64,000 nt of DNA, taken from NCBI RefSeq assembly GCF_900188335.1, contig NZ_FZOY01000004.1, positions 310,001 through 374,000 on the forward strand, in the 5' to 3' direction. The translations under genes were made by a program, and so were the position numbers. This stretch comes from Tropicimonas sediminicola. Lineage in GTDB: Bacteria; Pseudomonadota; Alphaproteobacteria; Rhodobacterales; Rhodobacteraceae. Shown piece by piece: positions 31,968 to 42,812 of the stretch (position 1 is the first letter of the stretch; every line of letters begins with the position of its first letter). The notes below the pieces were generated by a model. The model saw only the letters and a program-made list of their open reading frames with translations. It ran no database searches and was not told the origin of the DNA.

Positions 31968-34145
31968 ATGCACGCCGCCCTGCCCCTGACCCGCGACCTC
32001 GTCCTGATCGGTGGAGGGCACACCCATGCGCTGGTCCTGCGCATGTGGGGGATGCGCCCGTTGCCGGGCGTGCGCGTGACGCTGATCAACCCGGGCCCCA
32101 CAGCGCCCTATTCCGGGATGCTTCCGGGGCATGTGGCCGGGCATTACGGGCTTGATGAACTGGAAATCGACCTGGTGAAGCTGGCGCGCTTTGCCGGCGC
32201 GCGGATCGTGGCCGGAGCGGCTGTCGGTATCGACCGGGCGGCGCGGCGAGTGAAGCTCGCCGGCCACCCCGACGTCCGCTACGACATCTGTTCCATCGAC
32301 ATCGGCATCCACACCCGGATGCCGGACCTGCCCGGGTTCGCCGAGCACGGGATCGCCGCAAAGCCGCTCGACCGGTTCGCGGAGGCCTGGCGGGCCTGGT
32401 GCGCGGAGGTCGCGTCTGGCGATGCGACGCCGGAGGCCTGCGTGATCGGCGCGGGCGTGGCAGGGGTGGAGTTGGCGCTGGCGATGAGCCATCGGCTGCG
32501 GACCCTTGGAGCCAAGCCGCGGCTGGGGCTGGTCGATGCCGGGTCGGCGCTGGACGGGATGCCGCGACGGACGCGCAACCTTCTGCTCGACCGTCTCGCA
32601 CATGAATACGTCGCGCTCCATGAACATGTCGAGGTGGCCGAGGTCGCGCGGGACGCAGTCCGGCTCGGGGATGGCACCACGCTTCCCTCCGGTTTCACGC
32701 TGGGGGTTGCCGGGGCGCGGCCCCATGGCTGGATCGCGGACACCGGGCTCGAGCTTCACGAGGGCTACATCACCGTCGATGCATCGCTGCGGAGCGTCTC
32801 GGACCCGGCGATCCTTGCCTGCGGGGATTGCGCCCATCTCGGGTTCGCGCCGCGCCCCAAGGCCGGGGTCTACGCGGTGCGCGCCGCGCCGATCCTGTTC
32901 GCCAACCTGCGCGCGGAACTTGCCGGGACCCGGCCCCGGCGCTTCCGGCCCCAGAAGGATTACCTCAAGCTGATCTCCATGGGCGGCAAGGAAGCGGTGG
33001 CCGACAAGAACGGCATCACCGTCTCGGGCGGCTGGCTCTGGCGCTGGAAGGATCACATCGACCGCAGTTTCATGCGCAAGTTTCATGACCTGCCGGCGAT
33101 GGCGCCGCCGCCGCTGCCGCCTGTCCATGCAAAGGGCGTCGAGGCCGTGCTGGGAGACAAGCCGCTGTGCGGTGGCTGTGGGGCCAAGGTGGCAGGGGCG
33201 CGGCTCCGTGCGGCGCTGGCGGGCTTGCCGCCGCCCGAGCGGTCCGACGTGCTCTCGTTGCCCGGCGATGACGCGGCGGTGCTGGCAATCGGCGACGCGC
33301 GGCAGGTCCTGACCACCGATCATATCCGCGCCTTCACCGAGGATCCGGTCGCGCTGGCCCGCATCACCGCGGTTCACGCGCTCGGCGACATCTGGGCGAT
33401 GGGCGCCCGGCCGCAGGCGGCGCTGGCCAGCATTACCCTGCCGCGGATGCGCGACGAGATGCAGGAGGCGACGCTGCGCGAGATCCTCGACACCGCCTCG
33501 GAGGTGTTCCGGGCCGAGGGCGCGGAACTTGTGGGCGGGCACACAAGCGTCGGCGCGGAGCTGACGGTGGGCTTCACCCTCACCGGGCTCGCGTCGGAAA
33601 GGCCGATCACGCTGGCGGGCGCGCGGCCCGGCGATGTGCTGCTGCTGACCAAGCCGATCGGCTCCGGGACGGTCCTGGCAGGCGAGATGCAGGGCAAGGC
33701 GCAGGGGCGCCATGTGCTGGCCACGCTGGCTTCGATGGCACGGCCGCAGGGCGCGGCGGCCGCGATCCTGGACGGTGCCCATGCGATGACCGACGTCACC
33801 GGCTTCGGCCTCGCCGGGCACCTGATGGGGATCTGCGAGGCCTCGGGCGTCGGCGCCGAGATCACGCTCGAGGCGGTGCCGATCTACCCGGGCGCGGAAG
33901 AGCTCGCCGGGGCCGGTGTGCGTTCCACGCTGTTCCCGGCCAACCGCGAGGTCGCCGGGCGGATGGTCCTGCCCGAGGGGCCGCGCGCCGACCTTCTGTT
34001 CGATCCCCAGACGGCGGGAGGCTTGCTGGCTGCGGTGCCCGAGGCCGATGCCACCGAGCTGCTCTGCGCGCTGGACGCGGCGGGCTTTCCGGCCGCGCGG
34101 ATCGGCCGGATCGTGGAAGGCCCGCCGTTCATTGCGGTGACGTGA
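31968..34145 (+). CDS. selD: selenide, water dikinase with N-terminal pyridine-nucleotide oxidoreductase domain
   Basis: A 725-residue fusion. Residues 1-370 are an FAD/NAD(P)-dependent NDH-2-like domain with DLVLIGGGHTHALVL, PYSGMLPGHVAGHY, ACVIGAGVAGVELALAM and AILACGDCAHLG. Residues 380-725 are SelD with CGGCGAKV at about 400-406 (catalytic Cys and Lys), LPGDDAAVLA, GHTSVGAELTVGF and TDVTGFGLAGHL. The enzyme makes selenophosphate from selenide and ATP; the fused oxidoreductase may reduce the selenium source. The ATG at 31968 follows GGAGAGCCC. Its 3' end overlaps that of convergent mnmH by 17 bases. No selA or selB is in the window. Confidence 0.92.
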   Translation: MHAALPLTRDLVLIGGGHTHALVLRMWGMRPLPGVRVTLINPGPTAPYSGMLPGHVAGHYGLDELEIDLVKLARFAGARIVAGAAVGIDRAARRVKLAGHPDVRYDICSIDIGIHTRMPDLPGFAEHGIAAKPLDRFAEAWRAWCAEVASGDATPEACVIGAGVAGVELALAMSHRLRTLGAKPRLGLVDAGSALDGMPRRTRNLLLDRLAHEYVALHEHVEVAEVARDAVRLGDGTTLPSGFTLGVAGARPHGWIADTGLELHEGYITVDASLRSVSDPAILACGDCAHLGFAPRPKAGVYAVRAAPILFANLRAELAGTRPRRFRPQKDYLKLISMGGKEAVADKNGITVSGGWLWRWKDHIDRSFMRKFHDLPAMAPPPLPPVHAKGVEAVLGDKPLCGGCGAKVAGARLRAALAGLPPPERSDVLSLPGDDAAVLAIGDARQVLTTDHIRAFTEDPVALARITAVHALGDIWAMGARPQAALASITLPRMRDEMQEATLREILDTASEVFRAEGAELVGGHTSVGAELTVGFTLTGLASERPITLAGARPGDVLLLTKPIGSGTVLAGEMQGKAQGRHVLATLASMARPQGAAAAILDGAHAMTDVTGFGLAGHLMGICEASGVGAEITLEAVPIYPGAEELAGAGVRSTLFPANREVAGRMVLPEGPRADLLFDPQTAGGLLAAVPEADATELLCALDAAGFPAARIGRIVEGPPFIAVT

Positions 34146-35196
34146 GCGCCGCGACCTCGTCCACCAGTGGCAACAACCGGTCCGCCGCCCCCGCCAGCCC
34201 GTCCGGGTCGAGCCTGATGTCGAGCCGCGCCGCCGGTTCGCCCGCGTCGCTGCGGGACTTGGCATAGCGGCTGTCGTAATGGCGCGTGACCAGTTCGAAG
34301 GCCAGCGCCTCGAAAGCGCCGGCATCGACCATCCCCTGCCATTCCGCGACCCGCTCGCGGCCCTGCAGACGGACGAGCTGCCCCAGGATGCGTTTGAGGT
34401 CCTCCCGATCCTGCGAGATGTCGGAATAGGCCCGCGCAAGGTAGCGGGCGCGGTCCTCCACGCTGGCCTGCATCCGGATGCGACGCGCGGCGCGCATCGC
34501 GCTCCAGATGGACGGCGGCACCAGCAGGTCGCCCACCTTGCTGCTCTCGGCCTCCACCAGCACGGGGCGGGCAGGGTCGAGCGCGGCGAGCGCCTCGACC
34601 AACCGGCTTTCGAGCATCTTCTGGCTGGGCTGGCCGCCAGGGCGCGGCCCCAGCACCGAGCCGCGGTGATTGGCCAGCCCTTCGAGGTCCAGCACCTGCC
34701 CGCCGCGCGCCGCCACCATGTGCAGCAGCTCGGTCTTGGCGGTGCCCGTGTCGCCGTCGATCAGCACCAGCCGGTGCGGCAGCGGCCGGTCATAGAGCGT
34801 GGCAACGACCGCGCGGCGGTAGCTCTGGTAGCCGCCCTTGAGCACGTCGGCGCGCCACCCGATCTGGCTCAGGATCGAGGCGAAGGAATTCGAGCGCTGC
34901 CCGCCCCGCCAGCAATAGACCAGCGGCCGCCAGCCGCCGTCCTTCTCCGCCAGCGGACCCTCGATGTGGCCGGCCGCATTGCGCGCGACCAGCGCGGCCC
35001 CAACCTTGCGGGCGCGGAACGGGCTTTCCTGCTTGTAGATCGTGCCGACGACGGCCCGTTCCTCGTTCGACAGGACCGGCAGTGAAATCGCGCCGGGCAC
35101 GTGATCCTCGGCGAACTCGGCCGGCGAGCGCACGTCGATCACCGTGTCGAACGGCAGATCGAGCGGGCGGGAAAGATCGGGCAGGTCATGGGCCAT
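34129..35196 (-). CDS. mnmH: tRNA 2-selenouridine synthase
   Basis: A 355-residue protein. The N-terminal rhodanese domain has DVRSPAEFAEDHVPGAISLP and the catalytic Cys in VYCWRGGQRS. The C-terminal P-loop domain has LIDGDTGTAKTELL, a variant Walker A. MnmH (SelU/YbbB) replaces sulfur by selenium in 2-thiouridine at the wobble base of tRNAs for Lys, Glu and Gln, using selenophosphate from SelD. The start ATG 35196 begins the family-typical MAHDLPDLSRPL; the longer frame is non-coding. Being convergent with selD, it shares the selenium pathway but not its promoter. Confidence 0.93.
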   Translation of the reverse strand: MAHDLPDLSRPLDLPFDTVIDVRSPAEFAEDHVPGAISLPVLSNEERAVVGTIYKQESPFRARKVGAALVARNAAGHIEGPLAEKDGGWRPLVYCWRGGQRSNSFASILSQIGWRADVLKGGYQSYRRAVVATLYDRPLPHRLVLIDGDTGTAKTELLHMVAARGGQVLDLEGLANHRGSVLGPRPGGQPSQKMLESRLVEALAALDPARPVLVEAESSKVGDLLVPPSIWSAMRAARRIRMQASVEDRARYLARAYSDISQDREDLKRILGQLVRLQGRERVAEWQGMVDAGAFEALAFELVTRHYDSRYAKSRSDAGEPAARLDIRLDPDGLAGAADRLLPLVDEVAALTSPQ

Positions 35197-35545
35197 GTCA
35201 GGGGTATCTAGCGCAGCTTCGAGGCGGACAAAAGCGATCCTGACGCGTCCGCGCCGGACAAACTTCGCCCAATGTGTGCGCCATACAAGGGCGGACCTGC
35301 ACAACTTGAGGGCCGTGCGAAAATTCCGCCTCGGCCGGAGGACTTCCGATTGCCTCAAATCGCGCCGTTTGCGCTATCCTGAGCGCATAGACTTGGTGCG
35401 TACGAGGACAGCGCGTCAGTAGACCTCCGTTAGTGACACTCGGCCGAAAGGCCGACCGCGGCGGGCGGGACAACTCCCTTCCTGCCTGCCGCCACTCGCT
35501 GTCCGGATTGCGTCAGGTCCAACGGCGGACAGAGGAGGCTCCCGT
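35197..35545. other. intergenic region between mnmH and the 2-oxoglutarate oxygenase gene
   Basis: About 350 bases that must hold the two divergent promoters. The only structure I see is a 6-bp stem with a GAAA loop (TCGGCC-GAAA-GGCCGA, 35440-35455), too short for a confident role. No gene is supported. Confidence 0.4.
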
Positions 35546-36442
35546 ATGATCCCGACACTCGACTGGAGGCGTTTCTCGACCGGAAGCGACAGGTCAGGTT
35601 TCATCGCGGATCTCGGAGCGGCCTGCAAGGCGCCGGGCTTCTTCCTGCTGACCGGCCACCGTATCGACCCGGCGCTGGTTTCCGCCGTCTTTTCCGCGGC
35701 CGACGGGCTGTTCGACCTGACCGAGGCAGAGAAACGCACGCTTGCGCTGCCATCGCGGCCAAAGGATCGCGGCTGGTCCAAGATCGGCACCGAGAGCAGC
35801 ACCGCGGACAGCCCGCATCCCGACCGGCGGGAAACCTTCGGGATCGGCCCGGAAACGCTGGGCAACGCGCCGCAGATGCGTTGGGGCACCCCCTATCGCG
35901 GCACGAATGTCTGGCCCGACATGCCCGGTTTCCGGGATGTCATGCTGAAATACTTCGGCGCCGCACAGGCGCTGTCTCTGGCGCTGCACTGGGCCATCGC
36001 CGCCGATCTCGGCTTTCCCGAGGGCTGGTTCGACGCGCGGTTCCGCAAGCCGGACGCGAGCCTGCGCCTGATGCACTACCCGCCCGCGCGCGGGCTCGAA
36101 GGCGAGATGGGCGCCGGGGCGCATGTCGACCAGGACGCCCTCACGCTGCTTCTGACCGACGACGAGCCGGGGCTGCAGGTCTGGTCCGCGGAGGCCAACG
36201 ACTGGATCGACGTGCCGCATGTGCCGGGAGCGATCGTGGTCAATGTCGGCACTTGCCTGCAGGACTGGTCCGGGGGGCGCTATGCCGCACCGCTGCACCG
36301 GGTCCTGCCCCCGCGCGAGGATCGCCGGTCGGTAGCGTTCTTCCTGCGTCCAGAGAAGCGCGCGCCGCAAGTTCACCAGAGCGAGCGCAGCAGCCTGCAA
36401 GCCTGGGCGCCCGAAGCCACCGGGCGGCACGCGAACGCCTGA
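35546..36442 (+). CDS. 2-oxoglutarate/Fe(II)-dependent oxygenase, isopenicillin N synthase-like
   Basis: A 298-residue protein. The N-terminal DIOX_N part reads ACKAPGFFLLTGHRIDPALV and the oxygenase core has GAHVDQDALTLLLTDDEPGLQVW with the HxD iron ligands, YAAPLHRVLPP with the distal His and RRSVAFFL with the 2-oxoglutarate Arg. These are cytoplasmic enzymes that hydroxylate or cyclise small molecules. The ATG follows GAGGAGGCTCCCGT. It is alone on its strand, convergent with the ybbP-like gene. Substrate unknown. Confidence 0.88.
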   Translation: MIPTLDWRRFSTGSDRSGFIADLGAACKAPGFFLLTGHRIDPALVSAVFSAADGLFDLTEAEKRTLALPSRPKDRGWSKIGTESSTADSPHPDRRETFGIGPETLGNAPQMRWGTPYRGTNVWPDMPGFRDVMLKYFGAAQALSLALHWAIAADLGFPEGWFDARFRKPDASLRLMHYPPARGLEGEMGAGAHVDQDALTLLLTDDEPGLQVWSAEANDWIDVPHVPGAIVVNVGTCLQDWSGGRYAAPLHRVLPPREDRRSVAFFLRPEKRAPQVHQSERSSLQAWAPEATGRHANA

Positions 36443-36460
36443 CCGGTCGGGCGCGCGCGG

Positions 36461-38991
36461 CTACTCCCGCGCCCGCAGCACCCGGGCCGGCCGCGCCGCG
36501 AGCGGCCGCCAGGCAAAGGCGAGCCCGGCGAGCAGGGTCGCCAGCACGCCGCCGGTGACGATCAGCAGGGCCGAGACCGGCTCGAAGGCATAATCGGTTT
36601 CCATCACGAAGGTCGTCACCGCCCAGCCGGAAAGCCCGCCGCAGAAGATCGCCACGATCCCCGCCGCCGCCCCGAGCAGCGCAGAGCGGATTGCGAAATA
36701 GCCGAGGATCTGGCCGCGCGCCGCGCCGACCGTCTTGAGCACCGCCGATTCGAACACCCGCATCCGCTCGCCGGCCGCCGCCGCACCGATCAGCACGATC
36801 ACACCCGTCACCAGCGTCGCCGCCGCGCCATAGGTGATGGCGGCCGCGATCCCGGCCAGCACCTCGGTCACCCGGTCGATGGCGTCGCGCACCCGGATCG
36901 CGGTGATGTTGGGATAGCTGCGCGCCAGGTCGCGCAGGATCGCGGCTTCGGCCTCCGGCGCGGCATAGATCGTCGCGATGTGGCTGTGCGGCGCGCCGGC
37001 CAGCGCGGCCGGGTTCATCGACATGACAAAGCCGATGCCGGCAGTCGAGAAATCGACCTCGCGGAAGCTGGTGATCTCGGCATCGATGTCCCGGCCGAGG
37101 ATGTTGACGGTGATCGCGTCGCCGAGTTGCAGGCCCATCTCCTCGGCCTCCTCGGCGGCGAAGCTGACCTGGTTCGGGCCGGTGTAATCCTCCGGCCACC
37201 ATTCCCCGGCGGTGACCGTTGTCTGCTCCGTCGGCCGAGCCGAGTAGGTCACGCCCCGGTCGCCGCGCAGCACCCAGTGGTCGCCCACCGCCTCGCGCGC
37301 CGGCTGGCCGTTGATGCGGGTAATGATCCCGCGCAACATCGGCGCGGTCTCGACACGGGTCACGCCCGGATCGCCCTCGACCCGCTCGAGGAATCCGTCG
37401 AGCTGGTCGGGCTGGATGTCGACCACGAAATAGGAGGGCGCGACCTCGGGCAGGTCGCGGGCAATGGCGCCGCGCAGGTTCGAATCGATCTGCCCCACGG
37501 CGGCAAGCACCGTGAGGCCGAGGCCGAGCGAAAGCACCACCGAGGTCGCCTCGCCCCCCGGCCCGCCCACCGCGCCGAGCGCCAGCCGCAGCGCGGTCCG
37601 GCCGCGCAGGGCGCGCGCCCGCGCCAGCCGCCGCGACAGGCGGCGAATCCCGGTGGCGGCCAGCACCAGCAGCAGCAGCGATCCCGCCACCCCCGCCGCC
37701 GAGTAGAAGGCGAGCTCCGGCACGCCCGAGAACCACGCCGCCGCGCCGACCAGCAGCGCCACCAGCAGGGCGGTCACGACGAGAAAGGCCGGGCGGGGCA
37801 GCCGCCAGCGCCCGGAAACGGCATCGCGGAACAGCGAGGCGGCGCGGACCTCCTCGGTGCGCGCGAGCGGCCAGAGGGTGAAGATCAGCGCCGTCAGCGC
37901 GCCGTAGAGCGCGGCTTCGGCCAGCGGGCCGGGATAGATCCCGAAGCTCGCGGGCACCGGCAGGCGCGCCTCGATCACCGGCGCGAAGATCAGCGGTACA
38001 AGCCCGCCCAGCATCAGCCCGAGCGCGATGCCGAGGATCGACAGCGCGCCGATCTGCATCAGGTAGGCGGCGAAGATCGTGCGGCTGTCGGCGCCGAGGG
38101 TCTTGAGCACCGCGATCACCTCGCGCTTGCCGTCGAGATAGGCGCGCACCGCCGCCGAGACGCCGACGCCCCCGACCGCCAGCCCGGCAAGGCCCACCAG
38201 CACCAGAAACGCCCCGAGCCGGTCGACGAAGGCGGCCACGCCCGGCGCGCCGTTGCGGCTGTCGCGCCAGCGCATGCCGCTGTCCCGGAAAAGCCTGCGC
38301 GCCTCGGTCTTGGCGGCCTCGATGTCGGTGCCTTCGGGAAATGCCAGCCGGTAATGGGTCTCGAACAGCGTCCCGGGTTCCAGCAGGGTGGAATTGGCCA
38401 GCGCCTCGGTCCGGACCAGCGTGCGCGGGCCAAGGCCGAAGCCGTCGCCCGCGTCGTCCGGCTCGCGCTCCAGGATCGCAGCCAGCCGGAACTCCTGGGT
38501 GCCAAGGCGGAACACGTCGCCGGTGTCGAGCCCCAACCGCTCGGCCAGCACCCGCTCCATCACCCCGCCGGGCAGCCCGCCCTCGACCGCCAGCGCCTGA
38601 TCGAGCGGCATGTCGGGGGCGAGCCCGGCTGTGCCGTAGATCGGCCAGGCATCGTCGACGCCCTTCACCTGGGTCAGCGCGCGTTCCTCACCATCCCCTT
38701 CGCCCACGACGGCCATGGAGCGGAAGTCGACCACCTCGGAGATTGTCTCCGCCTGCGCCTCCATCCAGGCGCGCTCGGCGTCGTCGGCATAGCGATAGGT
38801 AAAGGACATCTCGGCATCGCCGCCGAGCAGCACCGCGCCCTCCTGCGCCAGACCGGCCTCGATCCCGGTCCGCACCGAGCCGACGGCGGCGATGGCTGCC
38901 ACGCCCAGCGCGAGGCAGGCGAGAAACACGCGAAAGCCGGAGATCCCGCCGCGCAGCTCCCGCCGGGCGATCTTCGCGGCAGTGGAGAGAC

Positions 38992-38995
<4 letters not shown>
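36461..38995 (-). CDS. ybbP: FtsX-like ABC transporter permease (YbbP-like)
   Basis: An 844-residue permease with an N-terminal anchor (ISGFRVFLACLALGVAAIAAVGSV), a periplasmic MacB_PCD-like region, then two blocks of three helices with FtsX signatures, as in VLKTLGADSRTIFAAYLMQIG and AVLKTVGAARGQILGYFAIRSAL. The layout of about ten helices matches E. coli YbbP, not LolE (four helices). Its start overlaps the ATPase stop by four bases. With YbbA it probably extracts lipophilic molecules from the inner membrane. Confidence 0.88.
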
Positions 38996-39693
<698 letters not shown>

Positions 39694-39712
39694 CGGGCGG
39701 GTCTCCGTCTGG

Positions 39713-40396
39713 GTGCACGGTTCTCGATATGGGGCCTTGGCCCGGGCGAACAAGGCATTGCCTGGCCTTGCCTTTGCCCTGGCCCTGCCAACAGCCACCC
39801 TGGCGGAACCGGTAACACTCGCCGCGCTCGGCGACAGCCTCACCCAGGGCTACGGCCTGCCGCCCGAGGATGGCTTCGTCCCGCAGTTACAGAATTGGCT
39901 TGAGAGCCGCGGCCACGAAGTGACGGTGATCAATGCCGGGGTCTCGGGCGACACCACGGCAGGCGGGCTTTCGCGGGTGGCCTGGACGCTCACGCCGGAG
40001 GTCGACGCGATGATCGTGGCGCTTGGCGGTAACGATCTTTTGCGCGGCATCGACCCGGCCAGCAGCCGCGGCAACCTGCGCGGCATCCTGGAAGCGGCCT
40101 CCGAGGCCGATGTCTCTGTCTTGCTGGTCGGGATGCAGGCGCCGGGCAATTACGGGCCGGATTACAAGCAGGCCTTCGACACGATGTATCCCGAGCTCGC
40201 CGAGGAGTTCGGCGCGCTGCTGGCGCCGAGTTTCTTCGAAGGGCTCACCGGCGATCCGTCGGACGCGCAGGCGATGGGCCGGTACATGCAGCCCGACGGG
40301 CTGCACCCCAATGCGGAGGGCGTGGCGCAGATCGTCGCGACGCTCGGACCCCGGGTGGAAGCGCTGATCGGGCGCGTGGAGACCGCGTCGAACTAG
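39713..40396 (+). CDS. tesA: SGNH-family arylesterase/lysophospholipase (TesA-like)
   Basis: About 227 residues with a signal peptide (LPGLAFALALPTATLAEP) and the SGNH blocks: GDSLTQGYG with the nucleophile Ser, NAGVSGDTTAGG, VALGGNDLLRG and DGLHPNAEG with the Asp/His pair. It is a periplasmic esterase/thioesterase acting on acyl esters. The start is uncertain: GTG 39713 gives a short charged leader (HGSRYGALARANK) before the hydrophobic core and leaves just 19 bases to the divergent ybbA start; TTG 39737 is another option. The ybbA-tesA divergence is conserved in E. coli, suggesting a joint role in lipid handling. Confidence 0.88.
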   Translation: MHGSRYGALARANKALPGLAFALALPTATLAEPVTLAALGDSLTQGYGLPPEDGFVPQLQNWLESRGHEVTVINAGVSGDTTAGGLSRVAWTLTPEVDAMIVALGGNDLLRGIDPASSRGNLRGILEAASEADVSVLLVGMQAPGNYGPDYKQAFDTMYPELAEEFGALLAPSFFEGLTGDPSDAQAMGRYMQPDGLHPNAEGVAQIVATLGPRVEALIGRVETASN

Positions 40397-40418
40397 ACGC
40401 GGCAGGGAGGAAAGCGGC

Positions 40419-41828
40419 ATGACCCTGATCGAACGGCTGCGCGACGTGCTGGGCGCGCCCAATGTCCTGACCGGCGAGGAGACGGCCCGCTACGCGACCG
40501 ACTGGACCGGCGTCTATGCCGCCGAACCGCTGGCCGTGCTGCGCCCCGGATCGACGGCGGAGGTCGCGGCGGCAGTGCGGCTGGCGGCCGAGACCGGCAC
40601 GCCGGTGGTCCCCGTCGGCGGCAACACCGGGCTCTGCGGCGGCACCTACGCGCCGGGGGCGCTGATGATCTCGCTGGAGCGAATGTCCGCGATCCGGGAG
40701 ATCCGCGACAGCGCCCGCATCGCCGTGGTGGAGGCCGGCGTGGTGCTCGATACGCTGCACACGGCCGCCGCCGCACACGGTCTCGCCTTCCCGCTCACCT
40801 TCGGCGCGCGCGGTTCCGCGATGATCGGTGGCTGTCTCTCGACCAATGCCGGCGGGTCCAACGTTTTGCGCCACGGCTCCACCCGGGGGCTCTGCCTGGG
40901 GCTGGAGGTCGTGCTGCCGTCGGGCGAGGTGCTGGACCTGATGACGGCATTGCACAAGGACAATTCCGGCTACGATCTGAAGGATCTGTTCATCGGCGCC
41001 GAGGGCACGCTCGGCATCATTACCGCCGCAACGCTGAAGCTCGTCCCGGCGCCGGTCGCCCATGCCACCGCGATGATCGCGATGCCCTCGCTCGACGCCG
41101 CGCTCGGCCTGCTGAACCGGCTGCAATCCGAGACCGGCGGCGCGGTGGAAGCGTTCGAATACCTCCCCGGAGACACGCTCGACACGATCGTCACCCATTT
41201 CGACGCCCTGCGCGCACCCTTCGCCGAGTCCCACGCCGTCAACATCCTGCTCGAGATCGGCGCCACCGCGCCGCGCGACGCCACTCCCGGCGCCGACGGC
41301 ACCCTGCCCGTCGTCAGCCGCCTCGAGGAGATGCTGGGCGAGTTGATGGAGGAGGGCGACGTGCTGGATGCCGTCATCGCCATGAACGCGGCCCAGCGAA
41401 AGGCGTTCTGGGCGATCCGCGAAGGCGTTGCCGAAGTCGCGCTCAGCCGCAAACCCTTCGTCAACGCCGATGTCTCGGTGCCCGTCGACGCGGTGCAGGC
41501 GTTTCTCGACCAGATCGCCGAGCGCCTGCGCCGGCTCGACCCCGAGGTTACAGCGCTCTGGGTCTCGCACCTCGGCGACGGCAACGTCCACTACACCGCC
41601 CGGCCATCCCGCGACGATCCCGCGCTGCTGGACCGGGTTCTGGAGGCAGTGGAGGACGTGGCCCTTTCCCTCGGCGGCAGCTTCTCGGCGGAGCACGGTA
41701 TCGGAAAGTCGAAGCTCGCCTCCATGCGGCGGCGCAAGAACCCCGCGGCGCTCGCCGTGATGCGGCAGCTCAAGGCCGCGCTCGACCCGCAGGGCCTGAT
41801 GAACCCCGGCAAGGTGATCCCAGACTGA
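40419..41828 (+). CDS. FAD-linked 2-hydroxyacid dehydrogenase (GlcD/D2HGDH/Dld-like)
   Basis: A 469-residue flavoprotein. The FAD-binding_4 domain has VVPVGGNTGLCGG, TFGARGSAMIGGCLSTNAGG and LFIGAEGTLGIITAATLKL. The C-terminal FAD-oxidase domain ends HLGDGNVHY, SAEHGIGKSK and DPQGLMNPGKV, with the His and Glu metal/substrate residues. Family members oxidise D-lactate, glycolate or D-2-hydroxyglutarate and pass electrons to a quinone or ETF. The length and NVLTGEE start lean to the D-2-hydroxyglutarate/D-lactate group. It follows tesA by 22 bases and may share its transcript. Confidence 0.87.
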   Translation: MTLIERLRDVLGAPNVLTGEETARYATDWTGVYAAEPLAVLRPGSTAEVAAAVRLAAETGTPVVPVGGNTGLCGGTYAPGALMISLERMSAIREIRDSARIAVVEAGVVLDTLHTAAAAHGLAFPLTFGARGSAMIGGCLSTNAGGSNVLRHGSTRGLCLGLEVVLPSGEVLDLMTALHKDNSGYDLKDLFIGAEGTLGIITAATLKLVPAPVAHATAMIAMPSLDAALGLLNRLQSETGGAVEAFEYLPGDTLDTIVTHFDALRAPFAESHAVNILLEIGATAPRDATPGADGTLPVVSRLEEMLGELMEEGDVLDAVIAMNAAQRKAFWAIREGVAEVALSRKPFVNADVSVPVDAVQAFLDQIAERLRRLDPEVTALWVSHLGDGNVHYTARPSRDDPALLDRVLEAVEDVALSLGGSFSAEHGIGKSKLASMRRRKNPAALAVMRQLKAALDPQGLMNPGKVIPD

Positions 41829-41873
41829 TTGCCACGGCTTCCCTCGGCACGCGGTATCTGACATAGCAGCCCC

Positions 41874-42719
41874 ATGTTCGACGATCTCGACGATATCCAC
41901 CCGCTGTTCCACGGCGCCCCCTCGACAACGGAGTTCAAGAAGCTCCGCAAACGCATCGTGCGCAACGTGCGCGAGGCGGTCGAGCAATATGGCATGATCG
42001 AGCGGGACGCCCGCTGGCTGGTCTGCCTGTCCGGCGGCAAGGACAGCTACACGCTGCTCGCCGCGCTCTACGAGCTGAAGTGGCGCGGGCTTCTGCCGGT
42101 CGATATCCTCGCCTGCAACCTCGACCAGGGGCAGCCGGGTTTCCCGGCGACGGTGCTGCCGGAGTTCCTCGAGCGCATGGGTGTGCCGCACCGGATCGAA
42201 TATCAGGACACCTATTCCATCGTGATGGACAAGGTGCCCCAGGGGCGCACCTATTGCGCCCTCTGCTCTCGCCTGCGCCGCGGCAACCTCTATCGCATCG
42301 CCCGCGAGGAGGGCTGCTCGGCGGTCGTTCTCGGCCACCACCGCGACGACATCCTCGAGACCTTCTTCATGAACCTCTTCCACGGCTCCCGGCTGGCCAC
42401 CATGCCGCCCAAGCTGGTGAACGAGGAAGGCGACCTGTTCGTCTATCGTCCGCTGGCCCACGTGGCCGAGGAGGATTGCGAGAAATTTGCCCGGGCCATG
42501 AACTACCCAATCATCCCCTGCGACCTTTGCGGTAGCCAGGACGGGCTGCAGCGCCAGCAGGTCAAGGCGCTGATCGACGGCTGGGAAGCCAACCACCCCG
42601 GCCGCCGGCAAAAGATGTTCCGGGCGCTGATGAACGCGCGCCCCTCGCACCTGCTCGACCCGGAACTCTTCGATTTCGCAGGGCTTTCCCGCAAGTCCGG
42701 ACAAATCGACGAAAATTGA
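41874..42719 (+). CDS. ttcA: tRNA 2-thiocytidine(32) synthetase
   Basis: A 281-residue protein. The PP-loop is [19 protein letters not shown] near residue 45; the cluster-binding Cys pair is [10 protein letters not shown]; later Cys residues occur in [13 protein letters not shown]. TtcA activates C32 of certain tRNAs with ATP and inserts sulfur using a [4Fe-4S] cluster. The [18 protein letters not shown] block is typical. It starts at ATG 41874, 46 bases after the dehydrogenase, without a strong ribosome site. Confidence 0.93.
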   Translation: MFDDLDDIHPLFHGAPSTTEFKKLRKRIVRNVREAVEQYGMIERDARWLVCLSGGKDSYTLLAALYELKWRGLLPVDILACNLDQGQPGFPATVLPEFLERMGVPHRIEYQDTYSIVMDKVPQGRTYCALCSRLRRGNLYRIAREEGCSAVVLGHHRDDILETFFMNLFHGSRLATMPPKLVNEEGDLFVYRPLAHVAEEDCEKFARAMNYPIIPCDLCGSQDGLQRQQVKALIDGWEANHPGRRQKMFRALMNARPSHLLDPELFDFAGLSRKSGQIDEN

Positions 42720-42812
42720 ACCGAGATTCCGGACTCGCATTAAGGGGATGCTGAGTCGCATCCTCTAGCGTCGTTCCCGACCGGCGAAGAGCCAAACCGA
42801 GGAACATGTCGC

